From assembly GCF_050268245.1 (NCBI RefSeq), contig NZ_JBNNGK010000015.1:1-64000 (forward strand): a stretch of 64,000 nt of DNA, in the 5' to 3' direction. This document shows positions 7,805 through 17,315 of this stretch, piece by piece. The translations under genes and the position numbers were made by a program. Origin of the DNA: JBNNGK01 sp050268245 (GTDB lineage Bacteria; Pseudomonadota; Gammaproteobacteria; Enterobacterales; Enterobacteriaceae). Numbering within the stretch: the stretch's first letter is position 1; each line of letters starts with the position of its first letter. The notes beneath the pieces were generated by a model. It was given only the letters and a program-made list of their open reading frames with translations, was not told where the DNA came from and made no database searches.

Positions 7805-8036
7805 GGCTACCTGATGCTCGCTGTTAGACATTATTAAAAATAGAGTCTTACTCTGATTTTACTGATGTCTATCGGACGCGGCCGATCCCAGTTGCCGATA
7901 GTTATTGAATGCCGTGCATTACCCGGTACGTTTCGCTTTTCTGCGGCGCCAATGGCGCCATTTGTCGGGATAACGCTGTTGTCTCATTGTGTGCCTGTGG
8001 CACGCCCTCATCCTTAACCGTTTGAGAGTTAGCTTT

Positions 8037-10199
8037 ATGAAAGAACTGAAAATAGCATCTAGCGCCAACCTGGTCGCCAGCATTGAAACCTTGCGTGAAG
8101 TGGTGCGCATCGAGCAGACCGATTTTACCGACGTGGCGGCGGTGGTGGTGTCGGTCGGTGACATTGATGCCGGTATTTTGGCGCAATTGCAGGCTACGGG
8201 CTTTCACATCCCAACGTTTGTTGCTGTTGAAGGGGAGGAGCAGCTTTCCCCTGATTACCTGCCGTTTATCTCTGGCGTATTGGCACTGAGCCATGCCAGC
8301 AAAGCATTTTACATGGCGCAATTGGAAGCGGCGGCGGATGCTTATGAACAGGCACTGTTACCGCCGTTCTTCAAAACGCTGAAAACTTACGTTGAAATGG
8401 AAAATGCCACTTTTGCCTGTCCGGGACATCAGGGCGGCGAGTTCTTTCGTAAGCATCCGGCGGGGCGCAAATTTTTCGAGTTTTACGGTGAAACGCTGTT
8501 CCGTTCAGATATGTGTAACGCGGATGTGAAGTTGGGCGATCTGCTGATCCATGAAGGTTCGGCCAAAGACGCGCAAAAACACGCGGCACGGGTATTTAAC
8601 GCCGATAAAACCTATTTCGTGCTAAATGGGACTTCGGCAGCCAATAAAGTGGTGACCAATGCGTTATTGACGCGTGGCGATCTGGTGCTGTTCGATCGTA
8701 ATAACCACAAGTCCAACCATCATGGTGCGCTGATTCAGGCCGGGGCAACGCCGGTTTATTTGGAAACTGCGCGTAATCCGTTTGGTTTCATCGGCGGCAT
8801 TGATGCGCACTGTTTCGATGAGCATTATTTACGGGAACAAATCCGCGTTGTCGCGCCGGAGAAGGCTAATGTAGAGCGGCCGTTCAGGCTAGCGATCATC
8901 CAGTTGGGTACCTATGACGGCACTATTTATAACGCGCGTCAGGTTATTGATACTATCGGTCATCTGTGTGATTACATCCTGTTTGATTCTGCCTGGGTGG
9001 GCTATGAAGGCTTTATCCCCATGCTGAAAGAGTGCTCGCCACTGTTGTTGGAGTTAGACGAACTCGACCCGGGCATTTTCGTGACACAATCCGTGCATAA
9101 GCAGCAAGCGGGCTTCTCGCAAACCTCGCAAATCCACAAAAAAGATGACCATATCAAAGGGCAGAAGCGCCATTGTAATCATAAGCATCTGAACAATGCC
9201 TTTATGCTGCATGCGTCAACCAGCCCATTTTATCCGCTGTTTGCTGCGTTGGACGTCAATGCCAAAATGCACGCCGGTGAAGCAGGCCGACGTATGTGGA
9301 TGGATTGCGTGAAGCTGGGCATTGAGACACGCAAGCAGCTATTGCAGTGCTGTTCACAGCTAAAACCATTTATCCCGTTGCAGGTAGAAGGGCAGGCGTG
9401 GCAGGACGTGGCTACCGATGAGATTGCCGGCGATGCGCGTTTCTTCACCTTCTCACCCGGTGAGACTTGGCATGGTTTTGACGGTTACGCGCAGGATCAG
9501 TATCTGGTCGATCCTTGCAAACTGTTACTGACCACGCCGGGTATTGATGCGGCAACGGGTCAGTACAGCGATTTCGGCATACCGGCGACCATTCTGGCCA
9601 ACTACCTGCGTGAAAACGGTATCGTACCGGAGAAATGCGATCTGAACTCGATCCTGTTTCTGCTAACTCCGGCAGAGAATCCCGCCAAGATGGCTCATCT
9701 GGTGGATAAGTTGGTGCAGTTCGAACGGTTTGTCGAGCAAGATGCTCCGTTAAGTGAGGTGTTGCCAACGGTTTATCGCAAAAATGAACGGCGCTATCGT
9801 GGTTATACGCTGCGGCGTTTGTGCCAGGAAATGCACGATTTATACGTGAGTTATGACGTTAAGCAACTGCAAAAAGAGATGTTCCGCCAGGCGCATTTCC
9901 CGCCGGTGATGATGAATCCGCAGGACGCCAACGTGGAGTTTATCCGCGATAACGTCGAACTGGTGCCGATCGCGCAGGCAGAAGGGCGCATTGCCGCTGA
10001 GGGGGCATTGCCTTATCCTCCGGGCGTGCTGTGCGTGGTGCCGGGGGAGGTCTGGGGTGGGGCGGTACAGCGTTATTTTCTGGCGCTGGAAGCCGGCATC
10101 AACCGTTTACCGGGATTCTCGCCGGAGTTGCAAGGGGTGTATATCGAGAAGAAAGATCATGGCTGGAAGCGTATTTTTGGTTACATGATCAAACAATAA
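8037..10199 (+). CDS. speC: Biosynthetic ornithine decarboxylase
   Basis: 720 residues (E. coli SpeC 711). PLP fold type I group III decarboxylase: N-terminal wing domain (about 1-110), PLP-binding core with NGTSAANK, DRNNHKSNHHG and the Schiff-base lysine in TQSVHKQQAGFSQ, then the C-terminal domain with EGRIAAEGALPYPPG. It makes putrescine from ornithine in the cytoplasm. SpeC and inducible SpeF are close paralogs; the choice of SpeC rests on position next to mltC and pheV as in E. coli. The frame is open from 7989, but ATG 8037 with GAGAG upstream begins the conserved MKELKIASS-like start. Works in one pathway with speD and speE at 58.5-60.2 kb. The long leader suggests post-initiation control. 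Confidence 0.93.
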   Translation: MKELKIASSANLVASIETLREVVRIEQTDFTDVAAVVVSVGDIDAGILAQLQATGFHIPTFVAVEGEEQLSPDYLPFISGVLALSHASKAFYMAQLEAAADAYEQALLPPFFKTLKTYVEMENATFACPGHQGGEFFRKHPAGRKFFEFYGETLFRSDMCNADVKLGDLLIHEGSAKDAQKHAARVFNADKTYFVLNGTSAANKVVTNALLTRGDLVLFDRNNHKSNHHGALIQAGATPVYLETARNPFGFIGGIDAHCFDEHYLREQIRVVAPEKANVERPFRLAIIQLGTYDGTIYNARQVIDTIGHLCDYILFDSAWVGYEGFIPMLKECSPLLLELDELDPGIFVTQSVHKQQAGFSQTSQIHKKDDHIKGQKRHCNHKHLNNAFMLHASTSPFYPLFAALDVNAKMHAGEAGRRMWMDCVKLGIETRKQLLQCCSQLKPFIPLQVEGQAWQDVATDEIAGDARFFTFSPGETWHGFDGYAQDQYLVDPCKLLLTTPGIDAATGQYSDFGIPATILANYLRENGIVPEKCDLNSILFLLTPAENPAKMAHLVDKLVQFERFVEQDAPLSEVLPTVYRKNERRYRGYTLRRLCQEMHDLYVSYDVKQLQKEMFRQAHFPPVMMNPQDANVEFIRDNVELVPIAQAEGRIAAEGALPYPPGVLCVVPGEVWGGAVQRYFLALEAGINRLPGFSPELQGVYIEKKDHGWKRIFGYMIKQ

Positions 10200-10315
10200 A
10201 AAGAGCCAAGATTGATGACAACATTGCCTTTGAACCCGAGAGACTCGGGGCTGGCGCTCCGGCAGCAAGCCACGTTGACCCCTTCGGCACGCTTTCCCTA
10301 ATCACACGTGTTTTC

Positions 10316-10353
10316 ATCCACTCAGAGCGGCTATTAACCGGCTCTGAGTGGAT
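10316..10353. other. Perfect 13-bp hairpin between convergent speC and mltC
   Basis: ATCCACTCAGAGC and GCTCTGAGTGGAT flank a 12-base loop, 12 bases beyond the mltC stop. No T-run follows on either strand. Probably serves as a shared transcript end. Confidence 0.65.
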
Positions 10354-10365
10354 GCGTGGAACGTA

Positions 10366-11442
10366 TTAGTGTCTACGGTAGCTCTTCTGCGCGTTGTTGA
10401 CCTTCACCAGATAACGACGGGATTCGCTGGCCGGATGTTTGCTGGTCAATGTGGTGAATACATCGCCCGGTTGTAGACCGTTGATGATGCTCACCGCTTG
10501 AGTTCTGTCTTTGGAGAACACCCTCAATACGCTGCCCGCACCGCCGTTGTAGGCGGTAATCACGGCATAGCGCCGCGAGGTCGGGTTTTGAATACCGCCG
10601 AGGTAGTTGTTCTGCAATATCGCCAGATAGGCGGTGCCGGTGTCGATATTGTTGGCGGGATCAAACAGATAGCTGCGGCTTGGTGTGCCCCCTTTGCCAC
10701 GCAGTTTGAACACATCTTTACCCGCCGTGTGTTGCATGACCTGCATCAGACCAAGCGCATCGGAGCGGCTGACCGCATACGGGTTGAAGCTCGATTCAGT
10801 TTGCATGATCGCCAGAATCAGCGATTCTTCCACCCCGTATTTCACTGCCGCTTGACGAATCATGGGTAGATATTTGTGTGCACGCTTATCTAAGTGATTG
10901 GGGACCAGTTGAACCGTCACTGAGTAAATAACGTGCAGGCCAGAAGTCCGTTTTTGTAACTTGTTCTGCACTAGATAGTCGGCAAAGTGTGATGCCCGCC
11001 ATTCCCAGCGGATCGGCTCGCCGTTGTTGTCCAGCACCTGGCCGTACAAGAACGGCTCTTTACTGATCTGGATGTCGTTGGCATCGGAATAGAGATCGAC
11101 AGAGCCGGGATCGTCGCCCATCAATAACGTCGTCACGATCGCTTTGCGCAGGCTGGCGGCGGGATCGGTTGGCGAAATCGTTTCAAAGGTGATGGTGCCC
11201 GCATCAAAGTTGATGTGGCTGCGTGTCAGATACCGATCGGTATATTTGACGTAATCTTTCGGCCCAGCGATCAGTACCTCGCTCAGACCCCAGATATTTT
11301 CGATGTTGTGGGCGAACTGGCCCATCAGAATGTCAAAGCCGTTGGTGTCTTTCACCCAGGCCTCGTTGAACTCATCGTTTTTTTTACTGGAACAGGAAAT
11401 CAGCAAAGGTGCTATCACTAGCAACGCTAAAATTTTCTTCAT
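10366..11442 (-). CDS. mltC: Membrane-bound lytic murein transglycosylase C
   Basis: 358 residues. Lipoprotein signal with lipobox LLISC (Cys16), so anchored in the outer membrane facing the periplasm. N-terminal MltC-specific domain (about 20-190) and a C-terminal goose-lysozyme-like SLT domain with the catalytic Glu in QTESSFNP and the GLMQVM and AYNGG motifs. Cleaves the glycan strand between MurNAc and GlcNAc with 1,6-anhydro product during wall turnover. Last gene of mutY-yggX-mltC, all on the minus strand in the E. coli order; nupG, which follows in E. coli, is absent here. Confidence 0.96.
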   Translation of the reverse strand: MKKILALLVIAPLLISCSSKKNDEFNEAWVKDTNGFDILMGQFAHNIENIWGLSEVLIAGPKDYVKYTDRYLTRSHINFDAGTITFETISPTDPAASLRKAIVTTLLMGDDPGSVDLYSDANDIQISKEPFLYGQVLDNNGEPIRWEWRASHFADYLVQNKLQKRTSGLHVIYSVTVQLVPNHLDKRAHKYLPMIRQAAVKYGVEESLILAIMQTESSFNPYAVSRSDALGLMQVMQHTAGKDVFKLRGKGGTPSRSYLFDPANNIDTGTAYLAILQNNYLGGIQNPTSRRYAVITAYNGGAGSVLRVFSKDRTQAVSIINGLQPGDVFTTLTSKHPASESRRYLVKVNNAQKSYRRH

Positions 11443-11499
11443 CTTAAGCCGTAATATTTTTTTGGTGATGCAGGGGCCAGCGCCCGGCCCCGAAACAGA

Positions 11500-11772
11500 T
11501 TATTCGCTCGGCGGTGTATAGCCTTCAATATGGACGTCATGCCCTTCAAACAGAAAACGCACCATTTCTGCTTCCAGCAACTTGCGATCGTCTGGATTCA
11601 TCATATTGAGTTTTTTCTCGTTGATCAGCATGGTTTGTTTCTTCATCCATTCAGCCCAGGCCTCTTTCGAGATTTCGTTGTAAATACGTTTACCGATCTC
11701 ACCGGGATACAGTTGAAAATCCTGGCCTTCTGCTTCGCGTTGCAGGTAGGTACAAAAAAGGGTTCTGCTCAT
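11500..11772 (-). CDS. yggX: Fe(II)-trafficking / oxidative-damage protection protein
   Basis: 90 residues, full length. Sequence MSRTLFCTYLQREAEG.DFQ.YPGE.GKRI...ISKEAW..W...QTMLINEKKLNMM is the YggX family throughout. YggX is a small cytoplasmic protein linked to protection of iron-sulfur clusters. It follows mutY by 42 bases, and MutY is itself an iron-sulfur enzyme, so the pairing is functionally sensible as well as conserved. Confidence 0.96.
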   Translation of the reverse strand: MSRTLFCTYLQREAEGQDFQLYPGEIGKRIYNEISKEAWAEWMKKQTMLINEKKLNMMNPDDRKLLEAEMVRFLFEGHDVHIEGYTPPSE

Positions 11773-11814
11773 GCTAATTCCTCGTTAATGGCGCTAATCC
11801 GATGGTTTTTGGCT

Positions 11815-12897
11815 TCAAAAATCAACCGGATATAAAGATGGTTGGCTTGGGCTTTGTTTGGCCAGTTGTTGTAGCAGGCGCTCAACCGGCGCGGCCAGCC
11901 CGACCGACGGCGGCTGGGCTAAGTTATACCAGAGACCACAGCCTTCATCCATGCCGCTACCCGCCTGATTGAGCGGCAACCACATTGGCACAATATCCAA
12001 ATGGAAGTGACTGAATGTATGGCGAAATGCGGTTAACTGTTGTAACTCACCGCCTTTTAGACCGCGCTGTTGCAGCCACAGAGTTAAATCCTGCCGTTCG
12101 CTGAACTGCGGGAAACAAAACAGACCGCCCCACAGGCCTACTGCCGGGCGTTGCTCCAGCCACACGCGTTCATGGTGTTGCAGCAATAAGAAGTAGGCGG
12201 TTTTTTCCGGCAGCGTTTGTTTGGGCTTTTTGCCAGGATAGTTCGCCCAACTGTGGTTAGCGTAGGCAATACAGCCCGCGTTGAGTGGGCACAGCTCGCA
12301 TTTGGGTTTGGAACGGGTGCACACCATGGCGCCCAGATCCATCATTGCCTGATTGAATTGACCAACGCCGTTGGCTGGCGTGACGTCGCTGCTCAGTTGC
12401 CACAGGCGTTTTTCAACCTCTTTCTTGCCCGGCCACCCTTCAACCGCATAGCAGCGTGCCAGCACGCGTTTGACGTTACCATCAAGGATGGGGTAGTGCT
12501 GCCCCAGCGACAATGACAGAATAGCACCGGCAGTCGAACGGCCAATGCCCGGCAGCGCGGCAATTTCTTCGAAGGTTGTCGGGAACTCGCCGCCGTGCTG
12601 TGCGACAATAGTCTGTGCCGCTTTATGCAGATTTCTGGCTCGTGCGTAATAGCCAAGCCCGGTCCACAGATGCAGCACTTCGTCCAGCGGCGCGGCGGCC
12701 AGTTGGCGTACGTTGGGAAAACGTGCCATGAATCGCTGAAAATAAGGAATAACGGTGGCAACCTGAGTCTGTTGCAACATGACCTCAGAGAGCCATACTT
12801 GATAAGGTGTTTTATCAAGCTGCCACGGCAGGGTTTTACGGCCGTAGCGTTGGTACCAGTCAAGCACTACGTGCGAGAACTGCTGCGCTTGCATCAT
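11815..12897 (-). CDS. mutY: Adenine DNA glycosylase
   Basis: 360 residues from the ATGATG at 12897 (frame open to 12942). Removes adenine mispaired with 8-oxoguanine or guanine. Seen: SEVMLQQTQVATV with the catalytic Glu, helix-hairpin-helix LPGIGRSTAGAIL, catalytic Asp in ILDGNVKRVLARC, iron-sulfur ligands C-X6-C-X2-C-X5-C in CTRSKPKCELCPLNAGC, and a C-terminal NUDIX-like domain that reads 8-oxoG. The shorter start matches the length and N-terminus of E. coli MutY (MQAS.FS..VLDWY). About 10 extra C-terminal residues (PSQPSLYPVDF) relative to E. coli. First gene of mutY-yggX-mltC. Confidence 0.95.
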   Translation of the reverse strand: MMQAQQFSHVVLDWYQRYGRKTLPWQLDKTPYQVWLSEVMLQQTQVATVIPYFQRFMARFPNVRQLAAAPLDEVLHLWTGLGYYARARNLHKAAQTIVAQHGGEFPTTFEEIAALPGIGRSTAGAILSLSLGQHYPILDGNVKRVLARCYAVEGWPGKKEVEKRLWQLSSDVTPANGVGQFNQAMMDLGAMVCTRSKPKCELCPLNAGCIAYANHSWANYPGKKPKQTLPEKTAYFLLLQHHERVWLEQRPAVGLWGGLFCFPQFSERQDLTLWLQQRGLKGGELQQLTAFRHTFSHFHLDIVPMWLPLNQAGSGMDEGCGLWYNLAQPPSVGLAAPVERLLQQLAKQSPSQPSLYPVDF

Positions 12898-13185
12898 AAT
12901 CGGGTTCGTATCAGGCTGATCGTTGATGCGCGATTGCAGCATAGAGTCTACGTGGTGTAAACCGGAACTTTCCGACGTAGCACGTCAGGTACAGCAAATG
13001 GCGATAGCCGACACGTTTTATTGGCGCGTAGCAGTTAAGCGAGCCAAGTATCGGATGAAGATGGCGTAAAGCGGCCGGTGCGCTGGCCGCTAACAAGCTT
13101 GAAGTATCAAGAAGACTTGCTAAAGCGGTCTATCTTTGCATAATGCGCGTTTCCCTAATTGGCAGCCAAACGGACAGAAAGCACT

Positions 13186-13905
13186 ATGATTAATGACGTC
13201 ATCTCTCCGGAATTTGATGAGAACGGCCGCGCGATGCGCCGTATCCGTAGCTTTGTGCGCCGCCAGGGGCGGTTGACCAAAGGCCAGCAACATGCGCTGG
13301 ATAACTATTGGCCGGTGATGGGTGTGGAATATCAGGCGCAACCTGTCGATCTTGCCGCGATGTTTGGCCGAGACGCGCCCACCGTGCTGGAAATCGGCTT
13401 TGGTATGGGGGCCTCGCTGGTGGCCATGGCGGGCAATAACCCGCAGCAGAACTTTTTAGGGATTGAGGTTCACTCGCCGGGCGTAGGCGCTTGCCTGGCT
13501 GATGCCCACGACGCCGGGTTGACCAACCTGCGCGTGATGTGTCACGACGCCGTAGAAGTGCTGGAAAACATGATCCCGGCTGGCTCACTGGATATGGTGC
13601 AGCTTTTCTTCCCGGATCCGTGGCACAAGGCGCGCCATAACAAACGTCGCATCGTACAGACGCCGTTTGTTGAGTTGGTACTGCGCAAGTTGAAGGTAGG
13701 GGGCGTTTTCCATATGGCCACTGACTGGCAACCCTATGCGGAACATATGTTAGAAGTGATGAACGGTGTTGCTGATTATCGTAATCTTTCCGAGAATAAC
13801 GATTACGTACCACGCCCTGATTCACGCCCGGTGACAAAATTTGAATTACGCGGCCAACGTCTGGGACATGGCGTTTGGGATTTGATGTTTGAGAGGAAGG
13901 CATAA
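13186..13905 (+). CDS. trmB: tRNA (guanine-N7)-methyltransferase
   Basis: 239 residues, identical in length to the E. coli enzyme when started at ATG 13186 (the frame is open from 13159). Class I SAM-dependent methylase: LEIGFGMGASL is the SAM loop, PDPWHKARHNKRR the substrate and catalytic segment. Makes m7G46 in the variable loop of tRNAs. Diverges from mutY across about 290 bases, and its stop overlaps the yggL start (TAATG). Confidence 0.96.
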   Translation: MINDVISPEFDENGRAMRRIRSFVRRQGRLTKGQQHALDNYWPVMGVEYQAQPVDLAAMFGRDAPTVLEIGFGMGASLVAMAGNNPQQNFLGIEVHSPGVGACLADAHDAGLTNLRVMCHDAVEVLENMIPAGSLDMVQLFFPDPWHKARHNKRRIVQTPFVELVLRKLKVGGVFHMATDWQPYAEHMLEVMNGVADYRNLSENNDYVPRPDSRPVTKFELRGQRLGHGVWDLMFERKA

Positions 13906-14231
13906 TGGCTAACAACCGCAGTCGTCGTTTACGTAAGAAGTTGCACATAGAAGAGTTTCAGGAACTGGGCTTTTCCGTCGCCTGGCGTTTTGCAGAAGGC
14001 ACTGCGGTTGAGGATATCGACAGCACGCTTGATGCATTCATTGATGAAGTAATTGAACCAAATGGCTTGGCGTTTGACGGTAGCGGCTATCTGCAGTGGG
14101 AAGGCTTGGTGTGCTTGCAGAAGATCGGTCAATGTACCGACGAGCAACGCGAACTGGTCAAAAACTGGCTGGAAGCGCGTAAACTGTCGGACGTGAAAGT
14201 CAGCGCTCTGTTTGATATCTGGTGGGACTAA
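13905..14231 (+). CDS. yggL: YggL family (DUF469) ribosome-associated protein
   Basis: 108 residues, small, basic N-terminus (NNRSRRLRKKLHIEEFQELGF) typical of DUF469. Family knowledge: YggL binds the large ribosomal subunit. Translationally coupled to trmB through TAATG. Followed by a terminator at 14293. Confidence 0.94.
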   Translation: MANNRSRRLRKKLHIEEFQELGFSVAWRFAEGTAVEDIDSTLDAFIDEVIEPNGLAFDGSGYLQWEGLVCLQKIGQCTDEQRELVKNWLEARKLSDVKVSALFDIWWD

Positions 14232-14292
14232 CGCCCCCAGTTGCAACGTAGGGGCCAAGCGACGCTGGCCCGGTTTACAGCAGCATTAATGG

Positions 14293-14319
14293 AAGGTGCC
14301 TTTACGGCGCCTTTGTTTT
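14293..14319 (+). terminator. Probable terminator after yggL
   Basis: AAGGTGCC / GGCGCCTT stem (one G-U pair) followed by TGTTTTG. It lies between yggL and the glsB start. Confidence 0.6.
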
Positions 14320-14336
14320 GTCTGGAGTGTGGCTCA

Positions 14337-15260
14337 GTGGTTACAACCTTGGATAACGCGTTGCTGGAAGAGATCCTGCAACAGGTTCGTCCGCTGATTG
14401 GCAGCGGTAAAGTGGCTGATTACATCCCGGCGTTGGCTGAGATCCCCGCCGAACGCTTAGGCATTGCCGTGTGTACCGTCGACGGTGAAATGTTTCAGGC
14501 GGGTGATGCCGCCGAGCGATTTTCTATTCAGTCTATTTCCAAAGTGCTTAGCCTGACGCTGGCATTAACGCGTTATCAGGAAAGTGAAATTTGGCAGCGG
14601 GTTGGCAAAGAGCCGTCTGGTTTACCCTTCAACTCGTTATTGCAGTTAGAGATGGAACAGGGAAAACCGCGCAATCCCTTCATTAACCCGGGGGCTCTGG
14701 TGGTATGCGACATGCTGCAAACGCGGCTCAGCGCGCCAAAACAGCGGATGCTGGAAGTGGTGCGGCAACTGGCCGGAGAAGACGATCTCGCCTACGATGC
14801 CCGCGTAGCGCGATCCGAGTTTGAACACTCCGATCGTAATGCGGCGATAGCTTATCTGATGAAATCGTTTGGTAATTTTGAAAACGATGTACTCACCGTT
14901 TTGCAAACGTATTTCCACTATTGCGCATTGCGGATGAGCTGCCAGGAATTAGCGCGTAGCTTCGTCTATCTGGCGAACCGTGGGCGCGATTTGCAAAACA
15001 ATAAAGTGATTACGGCATTACAGGCGCGGCAAATTAATGCGCTGATGATGACCAGCGGTATGTACGACGGTGCCGGCGAGTTTGCTTATCGCGTGGGGAT
15101 GCCGGGCAAGTCAGGCGTTGGCGGCGGTATTGTTACCATCGTGCCGGATGAAATGGCGATTGTCGTCTGGTCGCCGGAGTTGGACACCTCCGGTAACTCA
15201 TTAGCGGGAACTGCGGCACTGGAACTGTTGTCTCAACGAATTAATCGTTCGATTTTTTAA
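14337..15260 (+). CDS. glsB: Glutaminase
   Basis: 307 residues from GTG 14337, preceded by GGAG nine bases upstream; this matches E. coli GlsB (308), while the longer frame from 14241 would run through the yggL terminator. Serine-dependent beta-lactamase-like glutaminase: RFSIQSISKVLSL contains the Ser-X-X-Lys active-site pair, plus RNPFINPGAL, SEFEHSDRNAAIA, and KSGVGGGI near the end. Hydrolyses glutamine to glutamate and ammonia. In E. coli glsB lies elsewhere; here it follows yggL. Confidence 0.93.
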   Translation: MVTTLDNALLEEILQQVRPLIGSGKVADYIPALAEIPAERLGIAVCTVDGEMFQAGDAAERFSIQSISKVLSLTLALTRYQESEIWQRVGKEPSGLPFNSLLQLEMEQGKPRNPFINPGALVVCDMLQTRLSAPKQRMLEVVRQLAGEDDLAYDARVARSEFEHSDRNAAIAYLMKSFGNFENDVLTVLQTYFHYCALRMSCQELARSFVYLANRGRDLQNNKVITALQARQINALMMTSGMYDGAGEFAYRVGMPGKSGVGGGIVTIVPDEMAIVVWSPELDTSGNSLAGTAALELLSQRINRSIF

Positions 15261-15301
15261 TCCTCCGTAGCGTGGGTTGGAAGGGAGTCTCAGGAGAAAC
15301 T

Positions 15302-16018
15302 ATGTTGAAGAAAACCGGGTTAGCCTTATTGTTGTTAACGGCCTCACAGGCGCATGCTGCCTATCAGTGCAACGTAAAACCCCAAGACGACGTGATTATT
15401 AGTCAGCAGAATGTGCAAGTAGTGGGCAGCAGCGGCAATCTGCAAATTTCACCGGATGGGGATGTGACGCGCGATGGCCAGACTTTGACGCTTACCGACA
15501 CGCAACGCCAGAAAGCCTTCCGCTACCAAACCGCATTACGTAAGGATTTACCGTGGATTGATAACGGCGCACAGCAGCATCTGGAAAAGGCGCGTTCCGC
15601 GCTGGATAAGGTGATCGTGAGTGAGTTGGGCAGCGACAGCAATGTGCGTCATCGTCTGACGACGCTGAACCAACAATTGAAGCAGCAGATGAACCGCATT
15701 ATTGAACACCGCCAAGATGGTCTGGCTTTCCATCACAAAGCGATCGATCAGGTGGAGCAGGATGGCCGCAATATCGTGCAGCAAAGTATGGGCGGCGTGT
15801 TGCAAGATAGCCTGAATGAAATGGGAATCAAGCAGGCGAGCAGTAGCGGTGGCAACCCTTTGCAGGCGATTATGGGTAACTTGGGTGGCCTGCAAAAAGC
15901 CATTCAGAACGAGTGGAACAACCAAGAGCAGGATTTCCAAAATTTTGGTCGTGACGTGTGCAACCGCGTGACAGCGTTGGAAACCCAGCGAAAAGATTTG
16001 CTCAACGCGTTGAAGTAA
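15302..16018 (+). CDS. yggN: YggN family (DUF2884) periplasmic protein
   Basis: 238 residues (E. coli YggN 239). Signal peptide ending ASQAHA (about 19), then a Cys-containing N-terminal part (YQCNVKPQDDV) and a long helical, Gln-rich middle. Function unknown in the family. ATG 15302 follows AGGAG; the extra upstream codons are not used. Ends 15 bases before a long hairpin. Confidence 0.93.
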   Translation: MLKKTGLALLLLTASQAHAAYQCNVKPQDDVIISQQNVQVVGSSGNLQISPDGDVTRDGQTLTLTDTQRQKAFRYQTALRKDLPWIDNGAQQHLEKARSALDKVIVSELGSDSNVRHRLTTLNQQLKQQMNRIIEHRQDGLAFHHKAIDQVEQDGRNIVQQSMGGVLQDSLNEMGIKQASSSGGNPLQAIMGNLGGLQKAIQNEWNNQEQDFQNFGRDVCNRVTALETQRKDLLNALK

Positions 16019-16032
16019 CGTGGGATGATTTC

Positions 16033-16066
16033 ATTCAGTGATGCCAAGCTGATGGCATCACTGAAT
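16033..16066. other. Perfect 14-bp hairpin after yggN, no U-tract
   Basis: ATTCAGTGATGCCA and TGGCATCACTGAAT with a six-base loop, 14 bases after the stop. No T-run. Same type as the hairpins at 7462 and 10316. Confidence 0.65.
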
Positions 16067-16163
16067 TGATAAGTGTGGTTCGAACAGGTTCGACCCCTAC
16101 GGGCTTAGCAATATACGCGGTCATTCTCGGTGTTACGCACTGAATAATCAGCGCTTTTTCGCA

Positions 16164-17315
16164 CTATTCGTCAGCCAAAAACAGTTCTAATAGTGAGTTA
16201 AGGAACAGCTTACCTGTTTCGGTAATCTGCCAGTATTCCGCGGTTTCCACCAGATAGCCTTTTGCTAATGCCTGATCCAACGGTGGGCGAATCACGCTTT
16301 CTTCAAGGCCAGTGTAGGCGCTGAATTCAGCACGCGGTGCCGCTTCTAGCAGGCGAAAACGGTTCATGAAAAATTCGAATGGCCGATCCGCGATCGCCAC
16401 ATCATGCCGTTTATCCAGATAATTACCCTGCATAAAACCACGTGGATGCTTGGTTTTCGCCGTGCGCACAATACGCCCGTCACTGAACGTCAGTTTGCCA
16501 TGGGCACCGCAGCCAATCCCCAGATAGTCGCCGAAGCGCCAATAATTTAGGTTGTGTTGGCACTGATAGCCCGGCTTGGCATAGGCCGATGTTTCATACT
16601 GTTGATAACCGGCAGCGCTCAGCAACGCGTGCCCCTGTTGGAAAATATCCCACAGTGCATCATCATCCGGTAGCTGTGGCGGACGTGAGCTGAATAAGGT
16701 ATTCGGTTCGATGGTCAGTTGATACCACGACAGATGCGGCGGGTTGAGGGCGATGGCTTGGCGTAAATCGTCCAATGCCTCTTCCAGCGATTGATCCGGT
16801 AAACCGTGCATCAAATCCAGGTTAAAACTGCGCAGCCCAAGGCCGGTGGCGAGATGCGCTGCGCGTTTCGCTTCTTCTGGCCCATGGATGCGCCCTAGGC
16901 GCGTTAGCTTCTCGGCGCTAAAGCTTTGCACACCGATCGAGATACGGTTCACCCCGGCTTGTTGATAGCCGCTGAAGCGATCGGCCTCAACGGTGCCTGG
17001 ATTGGCTTCCATGGTGATCTCGGCGTTATCTTCCACCCGAATTCGTGCCCGCACGCCGTCCAATAAGGATTGCATCGCCTCGGCGCTTAATAGGCTTGGT
17101 GTGCCGCCGCCGATAAAGATAGTGCTGATAGCGCGGCCGCTGGTCAGCGGTAAATCGGCATCCAGATCGGCCAGCAGGTGATCGACATATTCTTGGTGTG
17201 GCACAGTGCCTTTCAACGCATGTGAATTGAAATCACAGTAAGGGCATTTCTGGACGCACCACGGTATGTGAATGTAAAGACTGAGCGGGGGTAACTGCAC
17301 GGTATTATTGGGCAT
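16164..17315 (-). CDS. hemW: Heme chaperone HemW (radical SAM)
   Basis: 383 residues. Radical-SAM cluster ligands C-X3-C-X2-C in IPWCVQKCPYC near residue 20, SAM-binding GGGTPSLL and EANPG segments, and the HemW C-terminal domain. Binds heme and passes it to membrane proteins; long mis-annotated as oxygen-independent coproporphyrinogen oxidase, but it lacks the extra N-terminal segment of HemN. Overlaps rdgB by 11 bases, so the two are translationally coupled. Confidence 0.95.
   Translation of the reverse strand: MPNNTVQLPPLSLYIHIPWCVQKCPYCDFNSHALKGTVPHQEYVDHLLADLDADLPLTSGRAISTIFIGGGTPSLLSAEAMQSLLDGVRARIRVEDNAEITMEANPGTVEADRFSGYQQAGVNRISIGVQSFSAEKLTRLGRIHGPEEAKRAAHLATGLGLRSFNLDLMHGLPDQSLEEALDDLRQAIALNPPHLSWYQLTIEPNTLFSSRPPQLPDDDALWDIFQQGHALLSAAGYQQYETSAYAKPGYQCQHNLNYWRFGDYLGIGCGAHGKLTFSDGRIVRTAKTKHPRGFMQGNYLDKRHDVAIADRPFEFFMNRFRLLEAAPRAEFSAYTGLEESVIRPPLDQALAKGYLVETAEYWQITETGKLFLNSLLELFLADE

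Noticed and set aside
13199..13948. Long minus-strand open frame opposite trmB
   Set aside because: Lies wholly against trmB and the start of yggL, which are certain; its protein is low-complexity Arg/Pro/Ser and matches nothing.
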